From positions 62,001 to 126,000 of the forward strand of contig JFHB01000047.1 in assembly GCA_000729835.1 (NCBI GenBank): a stretch of 64,000 nt of DNA, in the 5' to 3' direction. Below the pieces are notes generated by a model that saw only the letters and a list, made by a program, of their open reading frames with translations, was not told the origin of the DNA and made no database searches. Shown here piece after piece: positions 21,530-32,377 of this stretch. Within the stretch, counting starts at the first letter, position 1. Every line of letters begins with the position of its first letter. This DNA is from Atkinsonella hypoxylon. Taxonomy: Eukaryota; Ascomycota; Sordariomycetes; Hypocreales; Clavicipitaceae. Made by a program: the position numbers and the translations under genes.

Positions 21530-21811
21530 TATATAACATACCACACCTATAAACGAAGATAACTTGTCCTTGCCAAAGATTATAATAATATGTGCAGTGT
21601 AAACCTTATCTACGGCAGTTTTCTCGGTCGCATGAATGACACCCCATCTATGGTCCCAACTTTGCATATACATACATTTCAGTGAACAACACGAGACGAG
21701 CCCAAGATGCGCGAACGAAACGGAGAGAAAAGGAAAGAAAAAGGGGGTATCTCAGGTCTATACGTCAAGACGGAAAACCATACAAAGACAAAAAGAAAGC
21801 CGTCATTCTAC

Positions 21812-23805
21812 CTATCGCCTCAGTGCAATCAGACGACTCGTCTCAGTAACCCACTTCTTCGCAAACTCTTCTTCTGTAAAGCGCGTGGCAGACTGCCGGG
21901 CACGCTTGCGCATGGCCAGCGGGTTGGGATCCGAAAGCGCCTTCTCGAACCCCTCTGCAAACTCTGCTTCATTTGTAGCGTGGTACCCTTTCTAAAATGT
22001 CAGTGACGACTATTCTTTTTATTTTAAATTCAAAAAAATAAGAAAAATAAAAAGATAAAAAGATAAAAAAGGACAGAAAAGGAGATAAAAAGGACACAGA
22101 AGAAACAAAGGATAGTCGGTGTTGTTTGAACGCACCTGTTGGCTCACCATCTACATCGACGACAATATCAAGTTTGGGACCACCGCTATTGTGGACGACT
22201 GAAATGAGCCCTGCGGCTTGGTACTCGACGACGCCAATACCAAAATGCTCGTTCCACATGGCGTTCACGCCAACGGACGCCCTCCTCAGCCAGTCGAGGA
22301 TCTCGGGCCATGAGGCATCGAGGTGGAATTGCACCTGGTCCTTTATGCCGAGCTCGTTGGCAAGCAATCTGAGCTGATAGACCTTCTTGGAATCCTGGTC
22401 GTCTCGGACGCTGCCGATGAGGACGAGTCGAGCTTCCTGCGCCGCCTCGCTCTTTGTTCTGAGGAACTTGGAGAAAGCTTGCAGGATCAGCTGATGGTTC
22501 TTCTCTGGTCGGAACTGCGCAATACACACGATGACCTGTTGTCGCTCCTTCTCGCTTGCCTCGGACACCTCGATCCCCTGCTCGAGCTCGCGTACTGCTA
22601 CTGGCGGGTAGATTACGGCGATGGGGTTGTGGCGATCCTTGTGAACCCTATACGGTCCCCAGAGGCTCTTCACGTGCCCCTGCGTCCAGGTCGAATTAGT
22701 CATGACGACGTCGACGGTCGACCCGACCCAAGAGTACAGCTTGGCAAAGAGTTGCCAGTAGGTCTTCTTGGCGAGACCGCGCGTCCCGACGCCCTGGCCG
22801 GCATTGACGCCGTGGGACCCCACCGCCGAAGCAGGGTCGAGGGAGTCGAGCATATCGGTCGAGATGGTAGGATAGTGCACATACGCTCCTGTAGGTACTC
22901 TGCGGAACAAGAATTTACAGAGTCCCAACGCGAAAGCATAGCCCATGGTGTCGATGAAAATGTCCGGGACCAAGAGAGAGAAGGCGTCCCATGCGAGAAT
23001 CATGGACCCGAGAGATTGTCCCAGTAATGTGAAATGGGGCCAGCTTGAGGCGAGAACCCAATGGCGCTTCGAGAGATAGAGAAATTGCACAGTCGGTGGA
23101 TATAAGTGTATGTTGAACCTGCTCTGTGCGTTGCGACCGGATTAGCACCACGCTCCCTCGTACGAAGGACTTTGGGCCACCTTGCGGGCCTGACAGAGCT
23201 TGACTCACCTGGACACGATGCAAGATTGTCGTCTTGTCCACTGCATGATCACCAGTGTAGACCACACACTTTGCTTTCGGCCATTGGTCCTGCGTTGCGC
23301 GGATCGCAGCCCAGAGCACACGCTCTCCGCCACCCCCAGCATTGCTATATTGCATATCTTAGCTTGCTTCTCGAATTTTCCCCATCACACCCCCCCCCCC
23401 CCCAAACGAAAATAACATATCATCTTACCAAAAAGGATGGAAGAACCCAATAATGCCATTCCAGTTCTTCTTTGGGTGATCGTTTGTGCTGCTCGACTTA
23501 GCATCTGCTGCCCCCTCGACGGCTTCCCTTTCTTCGCTTGAACTTGTTTTAGGGCTAGTGTTCTCCTTCCGGTATTTCCCATCCTCTTCGCTCATAATGG
23601 AGAGGAGCTGAGCTCGACGGCCCTCGGTCTTCTTGCGCAGCGTGTAGCCCAGGAACAGACCGAGCCGGCTGACGAAAATGGGTGCTATCAGAACGAGCAG
23701 GAGAGGCGTCGATGCCAACAGGAGCACGGCCATCGATAGCGTTCTGGGTCCAAGGCCAAAGGAAAAGGGCGGGCCGCCGGACGGCATCGCGCAGGTATCG
23801 GCCAT
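21812..23805 (-). CDS. ALG11: GDP-Man:dolichyl-PP-GlcNAc2Man3 alpha-1,2-mannosyltransferase
   Basis: Exons 23805-23429, 23344-23209, 23123-22136 and 21987-21812 give 558 aa. A membrane segment at about residues 24-50 anchors it in the ER. FFHPFCNAGGGGERVLWAAI, restored across the first intron, is the diagnostic ALG11 N-terminal motif. Further landmarks are FNIHLYPPTVQFLYLSKR, DTMGYAF, VPTGAYVHYPTISTDML, VICIAQFRPEKNHQ-type donor-site sequence and EHFGIGVVEYQAAG with NSGGPKLDIV (GT-B glycosyltransferase family 4). The last exon adds GYHATNEAEFAEGFEKALSD. The enzyme adds the fourth and fifth mannose of the lipid-linked oligosaccharide on the cytosolic ER face. Length is normal. Intron 1 contains a long C/G homopolymer. 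It is divergent with COX18. Confidence 0.95.
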
Positions 23806-24261
23806 AGGGTGTTGAAGCTTCCGGCCAGAATGGATGGCAGCGAGACGGCGACGGTTGTTGAAGTCGACGAGCGTTGCGGGAAGCGGCGTCCGGGGGGGGG
23901 GGGGGTGAGTTGGGTTTTTACAACGAATATGACATCTGCGACGTACTGGTTACGTTGAGCTGTGACTCGGTCCATTTCAAGTCTAAAGCTGCGGGTCATG
24001 ACGGTAGACCAGGTTGCAGGGTCCGTGAAGAGAGGTGAGCGCCACTAAAGGGGTCCCGCGCCCCACTATTTCTGGAGGTACGTACACAATGGGTCCACAG
24101 CACCAGACCGTTATTTGCCATCCAATCTCACGTCCTCGATTTCCGGATAAAGAATAAAGTAGGTGTCTTGTCAATCGCCTCCAGCTTGAATCCTTCTTCT
24201 TGCAAAAACCCGCCCGCCCCCGTTCATGCAAAACCAAAAGACCCGGTAGCTATGGCCGTTC
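23806..24261. promoter_or_regulatory. Shared divergent promoter of ALG11 and COX18
   Basis: The 456 bp between the two start codons must serve both genes. It holds a G-rich homopolymer (about 23891-23906), and an upstream ORF begins 10 nt before the COX18 start codon. No other gene fits here. Confidence 0.6.
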
Positions 24262-24278
24262 ATGTCACTCCTTCATAG
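24252..24278 (+). promoter_or_regulatory. Overlapping upstream ORF of COX18
   Basis: ATG GCC GTT CAT GTC ACT CCT TCA TAG encodes eight residues and overlaps the COX18 ATG at 24262 in another frame. If the transcript starts upstream of it, ribosomes would have to skip this AUG to translate COX18. Confidence 0.6.
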
Positions 24279-25305
24279 GTCTGCGTCCCGGCTGGTGCCG
24301 CTCACGCGAGCCCGCACACAGACGCCCTCTCATCTCACATCAGCGCAGCCCAAGAAGCGACGAGCGCACCTCAGCGCCGTAGGAGACGCCGTCGTCCTCA
24401 CAGCAGACACGATCTCGGCGATCCACAATTGCGGCGTCCCATGGTATCTATCCATCCCGCTGGTTGCCCTCGGCGTCAACTTCACCTTCAGGCTTCCCAT
24501 ACAATACTACACGCGCCGTCTGGTCATCCGGCGCAGTCAATTGAGCCCACTCGTGTCTGCATGGAGCTCCAGACACGCCGCATCGGTGCCTCGCGGGAAG
24601 GGAACCGACCTTGACAACACAGAGCGGCTCTGGAGACTTCGTGTTGCGGGATTGACTGAGAAGTCGCGGAGAAGGATATACAAGACCTTTAGTGTCCAGC
24701 GATGGAAGACCCTCGCTCCGTTTCTGAGCATGGTGCCTTTTCTGGTCGTGTCTGAGGCATTGCGGCGACTTTGCGGTGCACCCATGGGCTGGGTCAGTCA
24801 TCAGATTGGACTGGCGAGCATCGACAATGTTTCGGCCACGCTGTCTGATACGAGTGGGCTGTTTGACGCGGGTCTCGCTCAGGGGGGTTGTCTTTGGTTT
24901 ACTGACTTGACGGCTATGGATCCTTATTATGTCCTTCCGCTCGCCTGTTCAGCCTTGTTAGCACGAACTTCATGGGGCCGTTTGTCCAAGGAGCAACTTC
25001 GGACTCTTTTGAGCCTTGGCCGCTCGTCGCGGACGCCGAAGACTCCCATGGTGAGGATACAGAATGGCATCGGACGTGCACTGCTCCTAATGCCGTTGTT
25101 TCCAATGCTGTTTGCGGACTTTCCAAGTGCTATTTTCTTGTACTGGGCCACGACCTTTGCTCTCAACGATGTGAACGAAGCTATGCTGCAAAGAATGGTG
25201 CCAGCCAGTACTCCAAAGCTGAAAGTGGTCGAGCGGATTCCACCGGCCTTGCCGTATCTGCGAGCAAACCAGGAGAAGCACACGTCGCAAAAAACCATGA
25301 ATTAG
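24262..25305 (+). CDS. COX18: Mitochondrial inner-membrane insertase of the Oxa1/YidC family
   Basis: An intronless 347-aa protein. The N-terminal ~40 residues are Arg/Ser-rich without acids, a typical mitochondrial presequence. Hydrophobic segments follow at about residues 58-80 (VPWYLSIPLVALGVNFTFRL then PIQYYTRR), 150-170 (LAPFLSMVPFLVVSEALRR), around DPYYVLPLACSALLA, and near the end (ALLLMPLFPMLFADFPSAIF then LYWATTFALND). The arrangement and the P.QYY.RR motif match Cox18, which exports the C-terminal tail of Cox2 across the inner membrane for cytochrome oxidase assembly, rather than Oxa1, which has a longer matrix tail. A short upstream ORF at 24252-24278 overlaps the start out of frame and may lower translation. 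Confidence 0.88.
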   Translation: MSLLHRSASRLVPLTRARTQTPSHLTSAQPKKRRAHLSAVGDAVVLTADTISAIHNCGVPWYLSIPLVALGVNFTFRLPIQYYTRRLVIRRSQLSPLVSAWSSRHAASVPRGKGTDLDNTERLWRLRVAGLTEKSRRRIYKTFSVQRWKTLAPFLSMVPFLVVSEALRRLCGAPMGWVSHQIGLASIDNVSATLSDTSGLFDAGLAQGGCLWFTDLTAMDPYYVLPLACSALLARTSWGRLSKEQLRTLLSLGRSSRTPKTPMVRIQNGIGRALLLMPLFPMLFADFPSAIFLYWATTFALNDVNEAMLQRMVPASTPKLKVVERIPPALPYLRANQEKHTSQKTMN

Positions 25306-25522
25306 AGCATGTATCATATTGTGTTGTATTTAGGATGAGGAACGGGATTTGAGAGGGAAATGCCATCCCCGCTGTACATGAACCATCCCGATATTGTATA
25401 CAGAGTAGGAAAACAACATGGCCCCTTCAACGCCAACTCCAGCAAGTTGAATGATAGGAAATCATAACAAGGGCAGAAATAAAGAAAGCACGGATAGATA
25501 CAACCATTTCTCTTTATTGCAC

Positions 25523-26405
25523 TTATCCCAAAACGACGGCCAGAATTACAATCGTCAAAATGACGGCAAGGATGAGCAGCAAACAGCAGCTCTTGTTACG
25601 CGCAGCTTTCTGATACCGTGCCGCTTGCCGGGTCTCCCTGTCAGCCTGCACAGTGTGCTCATGTGTTCTGTCCACGTTATCCGCAAGAGTCATGATGCCA
25701 GCATCCTGCTCTGCCACGATGTGCGCCACCTGGGTAAAGAGCACGTTCAGATCGCCGACGCCCTGCTCAATATTGCGAATCTCTTCCTCTCTTTCGATAA
25801 TGAGACTTTCCTGGAAATCCACCTCATCCTGCGGCGCCAGCTGTCTCAATTCTTCCTGCTGGAGGAGCTGCTGCTGGTCCTGGCTGTTGCTGCCGCCCCG
25901 ATCGTGCGAGTCGGATTCGTGCGCGGCTCGAGCAGCGCTGACGGAGGCCTTCTCCTTGTCCAGAGCTCTTCGTTGGAGATCTTGGAATTCTTGAAGGGCT
26001 GCTTGAAAATCGCTTGAGACCTTGGTCTGTTCATATTTCTGCTGCTTCTGATGTCGAGAAAAGTGTTAGTTTGCGTCTTTTGCGCTCCGGCCCACGATGG
26101 CATGTTCTAGATGAATAAGGTCGACGAACCGTCAAGTCCTCCCACGTTTGCAGTCGCTTCACGCCCTCTCCAATCTCTCTGCATAGTTCTCGCGTCGTTT
26201 CCATTCCCTTGTTCACTCGCTCGCGCAGGCGCGGATTGTCCTTTTTGGTGCCGAGGGAGTTGACGCCTTTTGAAAGGTCGCGGTTGCTGACCAGCAGCTT
26301 CTGTAGCTTGTTCTTGAGGTCATACTGGAGGGTTTGGAAACCAGGATCGTCGCTGTAGCCGCCTGGACGGCCGGACTCGAGGTTGGAAAGCTGATCGTAT
26401 GACAT
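25523..26405 (-). CDS. PEP12: Qa-SNARE of the endosome/vacuole (Pep12/Vam3 type)
   Basis: Exons 26405-26130 and 26047-25523 (82-nt intron) give 266 aa. The N-terminal half (MSYDQLSNLESG...) is helical and charged like a syntaxin Habc domain, with LGTKKDNPRLRERV at about residues 50-65 as in fungal Pep12. The SNARE helix spans about residues 168-230, and the ionic-layer glutamine lies in HIVAEQDAGI (about residue 206). A 21-residue C-terminal membrane anchor (LLLILAVILTIVILAVVLG) ends the chain, so it is tail-anchored. It would mediate fusion at the prevacuolar/vacuolar membrane. Distinguishing Pep12 from Vam3 needs a tree; filamentous fungi often have a single member covering both roles. It is convergent with COX18 and divergent with NDC1. 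Confidence 0.88.
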
Positions 26406-26876
26406 GGTGGCGCTCCTCTATGCAGCACGCGATGCGATGCGAAGAGTCAAGGCGTGTCGAACAAGTAAGCACAAAGCCTAGTTGAAGACAGGTTTTGGAC
26501 ACAAAGAGATGTCCCGGCGATGACGAATTGCGATGCGGTGAAATAGTGCAGCCTACGGGTACATATCTTGGTATTATGTCACATTCCTAGGCAAAAACGT
26601 TGAACCTCACGCTACCTAGTACCTAGGCAGTGGAAGTGGAAATTCTTGGCTGCCAGGGAAATCGCCACGTGATGGAGACAGGTCATGGATCCCTGTCCGT
26701 TTCGGCTGCGCGGCGCGTCAAACTCCGTTGTTGGGCAGCGTGAGGTGATTTGGTGAACATTGAATTTTTATGGATATGCTGGTTTGAACGTGCTACCAAA
26801 ATTGTTAGGGCACCAGCCAAAACAACCCACAGCTTCTACCCTTCATCTATCCTTCAGGCCATGCGCATGCCCCTTC
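26406..26876. promoter_or_regulatory. Shared divergent promoter of PEP12 and NDC1
   Basis: The 471 bp between the start codons of two divergent genes contains CTACCTAGTACCTAGGCAG (about 26611-26629), a word type repeated in other intergenic parts of the window. No gene fits here. Confidence 0.55.
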
Positions 26877-29018
26877 ATGATGGAGGGCGCTTCAGTGCGA
26901 AGGGCTCCTTATAAGGACACTTTGCAGCCTGCTCTGCATAGGCGCTTCTCATCCACAGCCATCCTGTTGCTGGCCGTTTCTTATCTGGAAGCTCTCCTGC
27001 TAGCTAACTGGAGCTCATGTTGGTTTCCCGTTCCGAGTTATACAAGACGTGGATCTTCTCGACACTTCCATCAAGTATCTGACTTTAATATCTCCTAGAT
27101 TTTTGGTCATGGTTTCCAATCGGACCTGCGGGCTTCCGAGCATTGCTCATCTTCATCTGCGGTCTGTCAATCCTGATCCTCCGAATTGCGCATTATCATG
27201 TTGGCCTGAGAACGACCGAGTCGGGCCTGCAAAACCTCAGCTCGTCCCTTCTCAGCCTCTCGACGTACGAGACCGGTTTCTGGTACAGCTTCTCGAGCTT
27301 TCTCTTCTGTCTGATTTTCCTCTTCTCCATGTCCGACTCGGCCAACCTGAGATGGGTGACCTACTCCAACGGTGACCGGCCTCGATTGAACGAGCGCCCG
27401 CTCTTCCTTGCTTGCTACCTCGGCGTCTGTGCCCTTCTGCAGACGATAAACCACTACAGATTTGACATCGATCGTCTAGACCTTGGCCTCCACAGACGCA
27501 GCTCTGCCGTCCAGCAGAAGGTTCTCGGTTTCTTGCCAAGATCCTCTCAGACTGTGCTTTTGAAGCTCCCTGGTATTCTTGGACTATGCGCGCAACAAGC
27601 TTTGTTGGCTTTATTGCTCTCTCTTGTTGTGTATTTTTTGGTCTTGCGCTCATTCGCCTGGGGGTGGGCGTTGAGTTTCTTGCGGTTCTTCTACAAACTC
27701 CCGAAAACAACAATTCTTCCTCCCCGTTTGCCGACTGATGTGTATTTGCTGGCGCGGTGCTTCTACGCCGGAACGCTAGTGAGCTTTGTCTGGTCTTCCG
27801 GCAATACGGCGTTTTCTATCTTCATGGTCAGAGAACCGCTGAAGAATGGGAATCCCTTGACCTCTGATTCTAAGGATCCGAACGGAAGCCTGTTGAACGG
27901 ACTCAAGAGCAAGAAGTTGTCAATCAAGGTACATAATGTTCACGTTGCTCGCCTTAGCACTCTCGTGGGCTCAATCACTAAACAGCTGCTAGTCCTTCGC
28001 TGTCTGGGAACTTGCCCTGATTGCACAAAATTTCGAAACCCGTCGCCAGGCCATTTATTGTGACATCGATCGAAAAGATGGCCCAATGTGGTCTCAGGTT
28101 TATGCAATCTGCATGAATCTCCTGAAGCAGATCGAGACTCGCGCTGATGAGTACGGGGGGCCCCGACCATCTGCAGTATCGCAGCCAACTCAATTGACTG
28201 AGCCGAAGCAGCGCGCCTCCGCTCCTCTCCGGCAGGATCCCATCTTCACTAAGAAGAGCGAGGGTTCTGGACTTTTGAATGGAGTAGAAAGGGCATTAGA
28301 TCAAATAGCCAGAGCCCCTGGGTCATCTCCAGTCTCCGAATTGAGTCCCTTGGCTAAGAAGACATGGAAAGAGACTAAGGACAGGCTGCTTACCAAGGAG
28401 CAGCAAGAGGCCCTATCTCCTGACCACTTACGAAGCGAGTTCGAGAGCTGGACGACCCGGCTTCTTAAAATTGAATATATTGGCCGTCTTTTCCGACACG
28501 ACTTTCGAACCCGACTGGCTGGCGTGGTCTTGGGTACTCCCTATGCGGAACCCGAGCTATACACCAATGCCATTCAAGCTCTCTGTTCTCTTGCATTGCA
28601 CAGTCTTGTGGAGGACCAATATGGCAATGTGCACAGGGATGTTCCCAGCATCATCCGTACACTGACAACCGTCATACGGAAGATAGAGGGCCTTAAGCAA
28701 CGGTTCCCGATGCACTGGACCGATCCGTCCGGCAACAGGGAGTGTCCAGAAGTGGACCAGATATTGGAGGCCATGAAGTCAGGACTAGAGCAAATTGTTG
28801 CCAAGTTTGAACCATTCAGCAACGATTTACGGTTATCTCCGAGCGATTTGCGCTTGGCCAGGGAAGCCATGGCGAGAGTGGTACAAGAGGAACCTGTACC
28901 TAAGGAAAAGGAGGCCGCCACAAAGCCCAAGGTCAAGGCCGTGGAGGCGAAAAATCCAGAGCCAACAAGAGTGCAGCGCAGGAGTTCAAAGAGAGTTGAG
29001 ATGGAGCAGGTCAGGTGA
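26877..29018 (+). CDS. NDC1: Nuclear pore membrane protein Ndc1
   Basis: Exons 26877-27018, 27099-27928 and 27993-29018 give 665 aa. The N-terminal third has about six hydrophobic segments: SSTAILLLAVSYLEALLLAN, then FWSWFPIGPAGFRALLIFIC across intron 1, then FWYSFSSFLFCLIFLFSM, FLACYLGVCALLQ, QALLALLLSLVVYFLVL and FYAGTLVSFVW. The soluble C-terminal part begins after intron 2 (SFAVWELALIAQNFETRRQA) and includes the helical segment FESWTTRLLKIEYIGRLFRH. This six-membrane-helix plus cytosolic domain layout is that of Ndc1, which anchors the nuclear pore complex and the spindle pole body in the nuclear envelope. ATG ATG at 26877/26880 gives two possible adjacent starts. Confidence 0.9.
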
Positions 29019-29630
29019 ATTGGACCACTAGGTCCTGGGAAAAGTGAAGAATATTGCATACATGATGACATAGACCGAGCAGAGCTTTGTACGATTAGGA
29101 AACACGAGAATGCACGTGGGAGTGGCTCAATGTTTTATGACAAGGTTAATCTACGCACATTGCTGTTTCAAAGTGTAATTTGGCTATGATGTACCGAAAT
29201 GTTAAAGCAAGCGTGTTGAAGCTTGTCTTGGTGTAGAGACGTTGTTTAAATGGCTGGTAAAGTTAGTCAGTTGCGCTCAGAGGGCCCACCTGAACTAAGT
29301 GGCAGGCAAGCAAGCTTACCCTGTAACGCCCAACCTTATGCAAAGTACCTGGGTACCCCGTACCTGCCCAACCTTTCGTCACATCCTCCTCTCAACGAAC
29401 GTAACCTCGTCATTCTTTATGACTGAGTACCTAGACAAGCACGAGCACTTTTTTTTTTGTCAATGACGAGATACTCCCTCTACATTCAACCATGCCGCCA
29501 TCCTTAACTGGTATCTTTCCATCTCGGCGGCCTCGAATAAAGCAGTAGCCAGAGTTGCCCCCCTTCCGAGACTGCTCGCCCTCGGCGGCAGGCGAAGAGC
29601 CCAAATTACCTCAGCCGTTAGCCGACAATC
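29019..29630. other. Intergenic spacer between NDC1 and DLT1
   Basis: About 610 bp between tandem genes. It contains GTACCTGGGTACCCCGTACC at about 29345 and a T-rich tract near 29450. It should hold the NDC1 terminator and the DLT1 promoter; no gene is seen. Confidence 0.45.
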
Positions 29631-30944
29631 ATGCAACAACGACGCATATTCCTCCGCATTCTCTACGGGTCAATCTACGTCCTTTTCTTCCTCCTCCTGC
29701 TCGGTCTACTGCTTATTACCCCCGGCGACGTCATCGAGCGATCCATCCACAATGGCCAACGGTATAACGTTCTAATCCTGACAATCTCGTACGTGGTAAC
29801 TATTATCACCGTGGTGTTCGTATACATCCTGCGGTTATACATTACCAAGACGGCTCTCGATGCCATTCCCAAGGCCTGGGTGCCCATCGATAAAGGCGAT
29901 GTGAAAGATTCGGTGTACAGGATGATTCACAATGAGCTGAACCGAAGCGCGGCCATCGCGTACGAGTCGCGTCCCAGAGAGCCAATCTTCGAGTTGGACG
30001 GGAATCTTGGAGCAGGCGAAAATGGCGGGCAGAGAGAAAAGCCCGGGTCCAGACGTACTAAGACTGTCGCGGAGGACTTGGGCCTCCCGCTGCCGCCGAG
30101 TCGTCCCGTATGGGGCGAGATCGAACACCACGGGTGGGCATCGCCATACTCGCCAGACTTGCGCAACCTGCAGTACAGCAGTGTGCTCTCGGAGCTACCG
30201 AATCTCATTGAGGCCAAGGCACTCACGTTAGCTCCCGCACAGGCAGCGGACGACAATGCTTCTGTCGGACAGTCTGCCATGCTGGATCTCGAGGCGATAG
30301 ATTTGCTGCAGCGGATGCCCAGCATGACCATGCGTGACTACCTCGACCACCTCTCCGGCCTAGGCGTCATCCCCGCAGACGACACAGTGGCTCTGTTTCT
30401 GACGCAGTATGAATATGCGCGGTTCTCGAACCGGCTCATCTCTAATGCCCGGTTTAGAGAGCTTATGCACCTGTTTGCTGAAATCCTGCGCGCCATGCAG
30501 CCCCCCGATCTGAACATGATGCAGTCCAACGAAGACAACGGCGACTACGGCTGGGGCCCATCAGAAAGCGACATAGACATAGACAACGATGCACCCCTCG
30601 ATACTAATCCACCGTCTCCCCGAAGCAGCATATCACGGGGCACCCTTAGTTCCGTGCAGCGACGACCAACGCCGCGGACGCCGTCAGCCCAGGCATGGAG
30701 CTTTCGTACCGCGCCCAACACGCCCAGGAGTAGGAAGCCCGGGATATTGTCCCGGAAATCAAGCGAGAACAGTCTTGCGCAGATCCGTAGGCATCACACC
30801 GCGAGCAGCCAGCCTTCTAGCACGAGCCTGAGGTCCAAGGCAACGGGGAGCAGTGATTCGGGGTCCGTGATCCGTCTTTCCACGATAGACGACCCAGAGG
30901 CGCTTCCGTATGTTTTGAACCTGCGACCTACGTCTGGCAGCTGA
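29631..30944 (+). CDS. DLT1: Defect-at-low-temperature protein 1 homologue
   Basis: An intronless 437-aa protein. Two N-terminal membrane helices (about residues 10-31, LYGSIYVLFFLLLLGLLLIT, and 45-67, YNVLILTISYVVTIITVVFV) are followed by RLYITKTALDAIPKAWVPID, then KGDV...V.RMI...L.RSA.IAYESRPRE. This order is the hallmark of the Dlt1 family (yeast YMR126C, cold-sensitive when deleted). The middle part keeps the conserved HGWASPYSPDLRNLQYSSVL stretch and a helical DYLDHL..LG..P.....FL..YE.ARFS block. The C-terminal 120 residues are Ser/Pro/Arg-rich and disordered. The molecular role is not known. Confidence 0.9.
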   Translation: MQQRRIFLRILYGSIYVLFFLLLLGLLLITPGDVIERSIHNGQRYNVLILTISYVVTIITVVFVYILRLYITKTALDAIPKAWVPIDKGDVKDSVYRMIHNELNRSAAIAYESRPREPIFELDGNLGAGENGGQREKPGSRRTKTVAEDLGLPLPPSRPVWGEIEHHGWASPYSPDLRNLQYSSVLSELPNLIEAKALTLAPAQAADDNASVGQSAMLDLEAIDLLQRMPSMTMRDYLDHLSGLGVIPADDTVALFLTQYEYARFSNRLISNARFRELMHLFAEILRAMQPPDLNMMQSNEDNGDYGWGPSESDIDIDNDAPLDTNPPSPRSSISRGTLSSVQRRPTPRTPSAQAWSFRTAPNTPRSRKPGILSRKSSENSLAQIRRHHTASSQPSSTSLRSKATGSSDSGSVIRLSTIDDPEALPYVLNLRPTSGS

Positions 30945-31269
30945 ATATATATTTTGTTCTTTTTGTATATATATTCAACTTGTATATTTGTATATACCCA
31001 ATTTTGTTTTCCAAGGTATGGTCCTTGGACATGGTGGAATAATGTACTCGTGAGCATAATAGACGTAGATATGTCGTTGGGCGGTCGTCGCACCTTTGTT
31101 CCATTTAAACGTGCTGTATAAGGATGGCCGCGATGCACCTAATAGCAGTCACTAAGACAAGTCCGTAGCGCAACCCAGGCTCCACCCGCCGCCGCCGCCG
31201 CCGCCGCCGCCAAAAAAAAAAAAAAGCCCCCTCCATTCCAACTTTTCCAAAACCACAAGCTCAAACACC
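30945..31269. other. Spacer with CCG repeat and poly-A
   Basis: Between DLT1 and the next small gene. It has a run of about eight CCG/GCC triplets at about 31187-31211 followed directly by A14 at about 31212-31225, roughly 45 bp before the next start codon. No gene is seen. Confidence 0.6.
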
Positions 31270-31626
31270 ATGCCCTCGGAAACCCCAAAACCACCGCTCC
31301 CCCTCGCCCCGGACCGCGCAGCCCTGTGCAACAAAATCGCCCTCCTCCTCGCCCAGCGAAGCACACTTCTCAAACCACTCACTGCGTCGCGCCCATCGAC
31401 TTCGACCCCCGTGGAAGCAGAGGCGCTCGAGGCCAGACCGAACGAGGGAGTCGGGTACGAGGGTGTCAGGCGGGAAGGCGACCAGGTGGTGCTCAAGAGG
31501 AAGGCTGTGTCGAGGGAGGAGAGCAGCGATGAGGAGGGGAGGAGCTCGATTGGGCGGAAAAAGGGGGTGCGCGAGGAGGTCGAGATGAAGGGTTCGCGAA
31601 AGAGAGGGAAGAGGGATGGGTGTTGA
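31270..31626 (+). CDS. Small charged protein of unknown function
   Basis: A 118-aa intronless frame from an ATG. The N-terminus (MPSETPKPPLPLAPDRAALC) leads into a helical ALCNKIALLLAQRSTLLKPL segment. The second half is rich in Glu, Arg, Lys and Ser (EESSDEEGRSSIGRKKGVRE) and ends in a basic, nuclear-localisation-like MKGSRKRGKRDGC. I do not recognise the family. The helical start and basic end fit a small nuclear or nucleolar protein, which is inference. The frame is supported by codon use like the neighbours and by its own promoter-sized gap upstream. Confidence 0.55.
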   Translation: MPSETPKPPLPLAPDRAALCNKIALLLAQRSTLLKPLTASRPSTSTPVEAEALEARPNEGVGYEGVRREGDQVVLKRKAVSREESSDEEGRSSIGRKKGVREEVEMKGSRKRGKRDGC

Positions 31627-32377
31627 TTTCGTGCTTGGGTACTCGGGTGCTTGGGTGCTTGGGGGTTCATCTTCGTGGAGGATATATTGGGCTTGGACGA
31701 ATGCTGATTGGACGGCACCAGATCTCTGGCTACTCTACGATGCTGTCTGAAGAGAAATACCGCAGAGCTACGATGGACATGATTTCCATATGATGTGCCT
31801 TTGCACATCAGACAACGTCAAAGCATACACATCAGCTCTAGCAGTTCACAAAGTTTCATGCCACTCATTATGGACTACGAAATAACTCAATTGTATCTGT
31901 AGCACATGCTGCCGGGCCCAGAAAAAAAAGTGCGCCTGTTCCGATGCTACTTTTACCTCTGTATCCTGAAAAAAAAAAAAAAGAAAAAAAGAAAAAAAGA
32001 AAGAAAAAAGATATTACAACACGGTTTCGTCTGTAAAATACAAGTTTCACCTCACTCTCGGTGTTAAGTGAGGTCTTGCTAGAAGGCCTCTTGCTACGCC
32101 GAGGCGTGCTGGCCCTTTGGCTCTTGCGGCGTGGCAAACCGCTCCATTTGCTGCCATCTCCTTTTGCCTTTTACAGCCAGGTAGAGACTTGTCCAAACCA
32201 TCTTATAACTTCAACGGCTGCCCTAGATGATATACTGTGGTCCGCTTGTTTTTCTCTTGAGAGACTCACAGCAACCCCATCGCTCAATGTTGGTCACACG
32301 GCGAGTACTGGCTTGCCGTCGCATTGTCCAACAACGAGATGCCACGTCAGTCTGACTCCAGAAATCATTCCTTTCTC
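31627..32377. other. Convergent spacer with possible small minus-strand exons
   Basis: It lies between the small protein gene and the end of the SFL1-type gene. On the minus strand there is an almost ideal 3' splice site (a long T-rich tract then CAG) at about 31966 and an open, basic Ser/Arg-rich segment at about 32051-32167. I could not join these into a full gene with a start codon, so no CDS is called; see findings. Confidence 0.4.
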
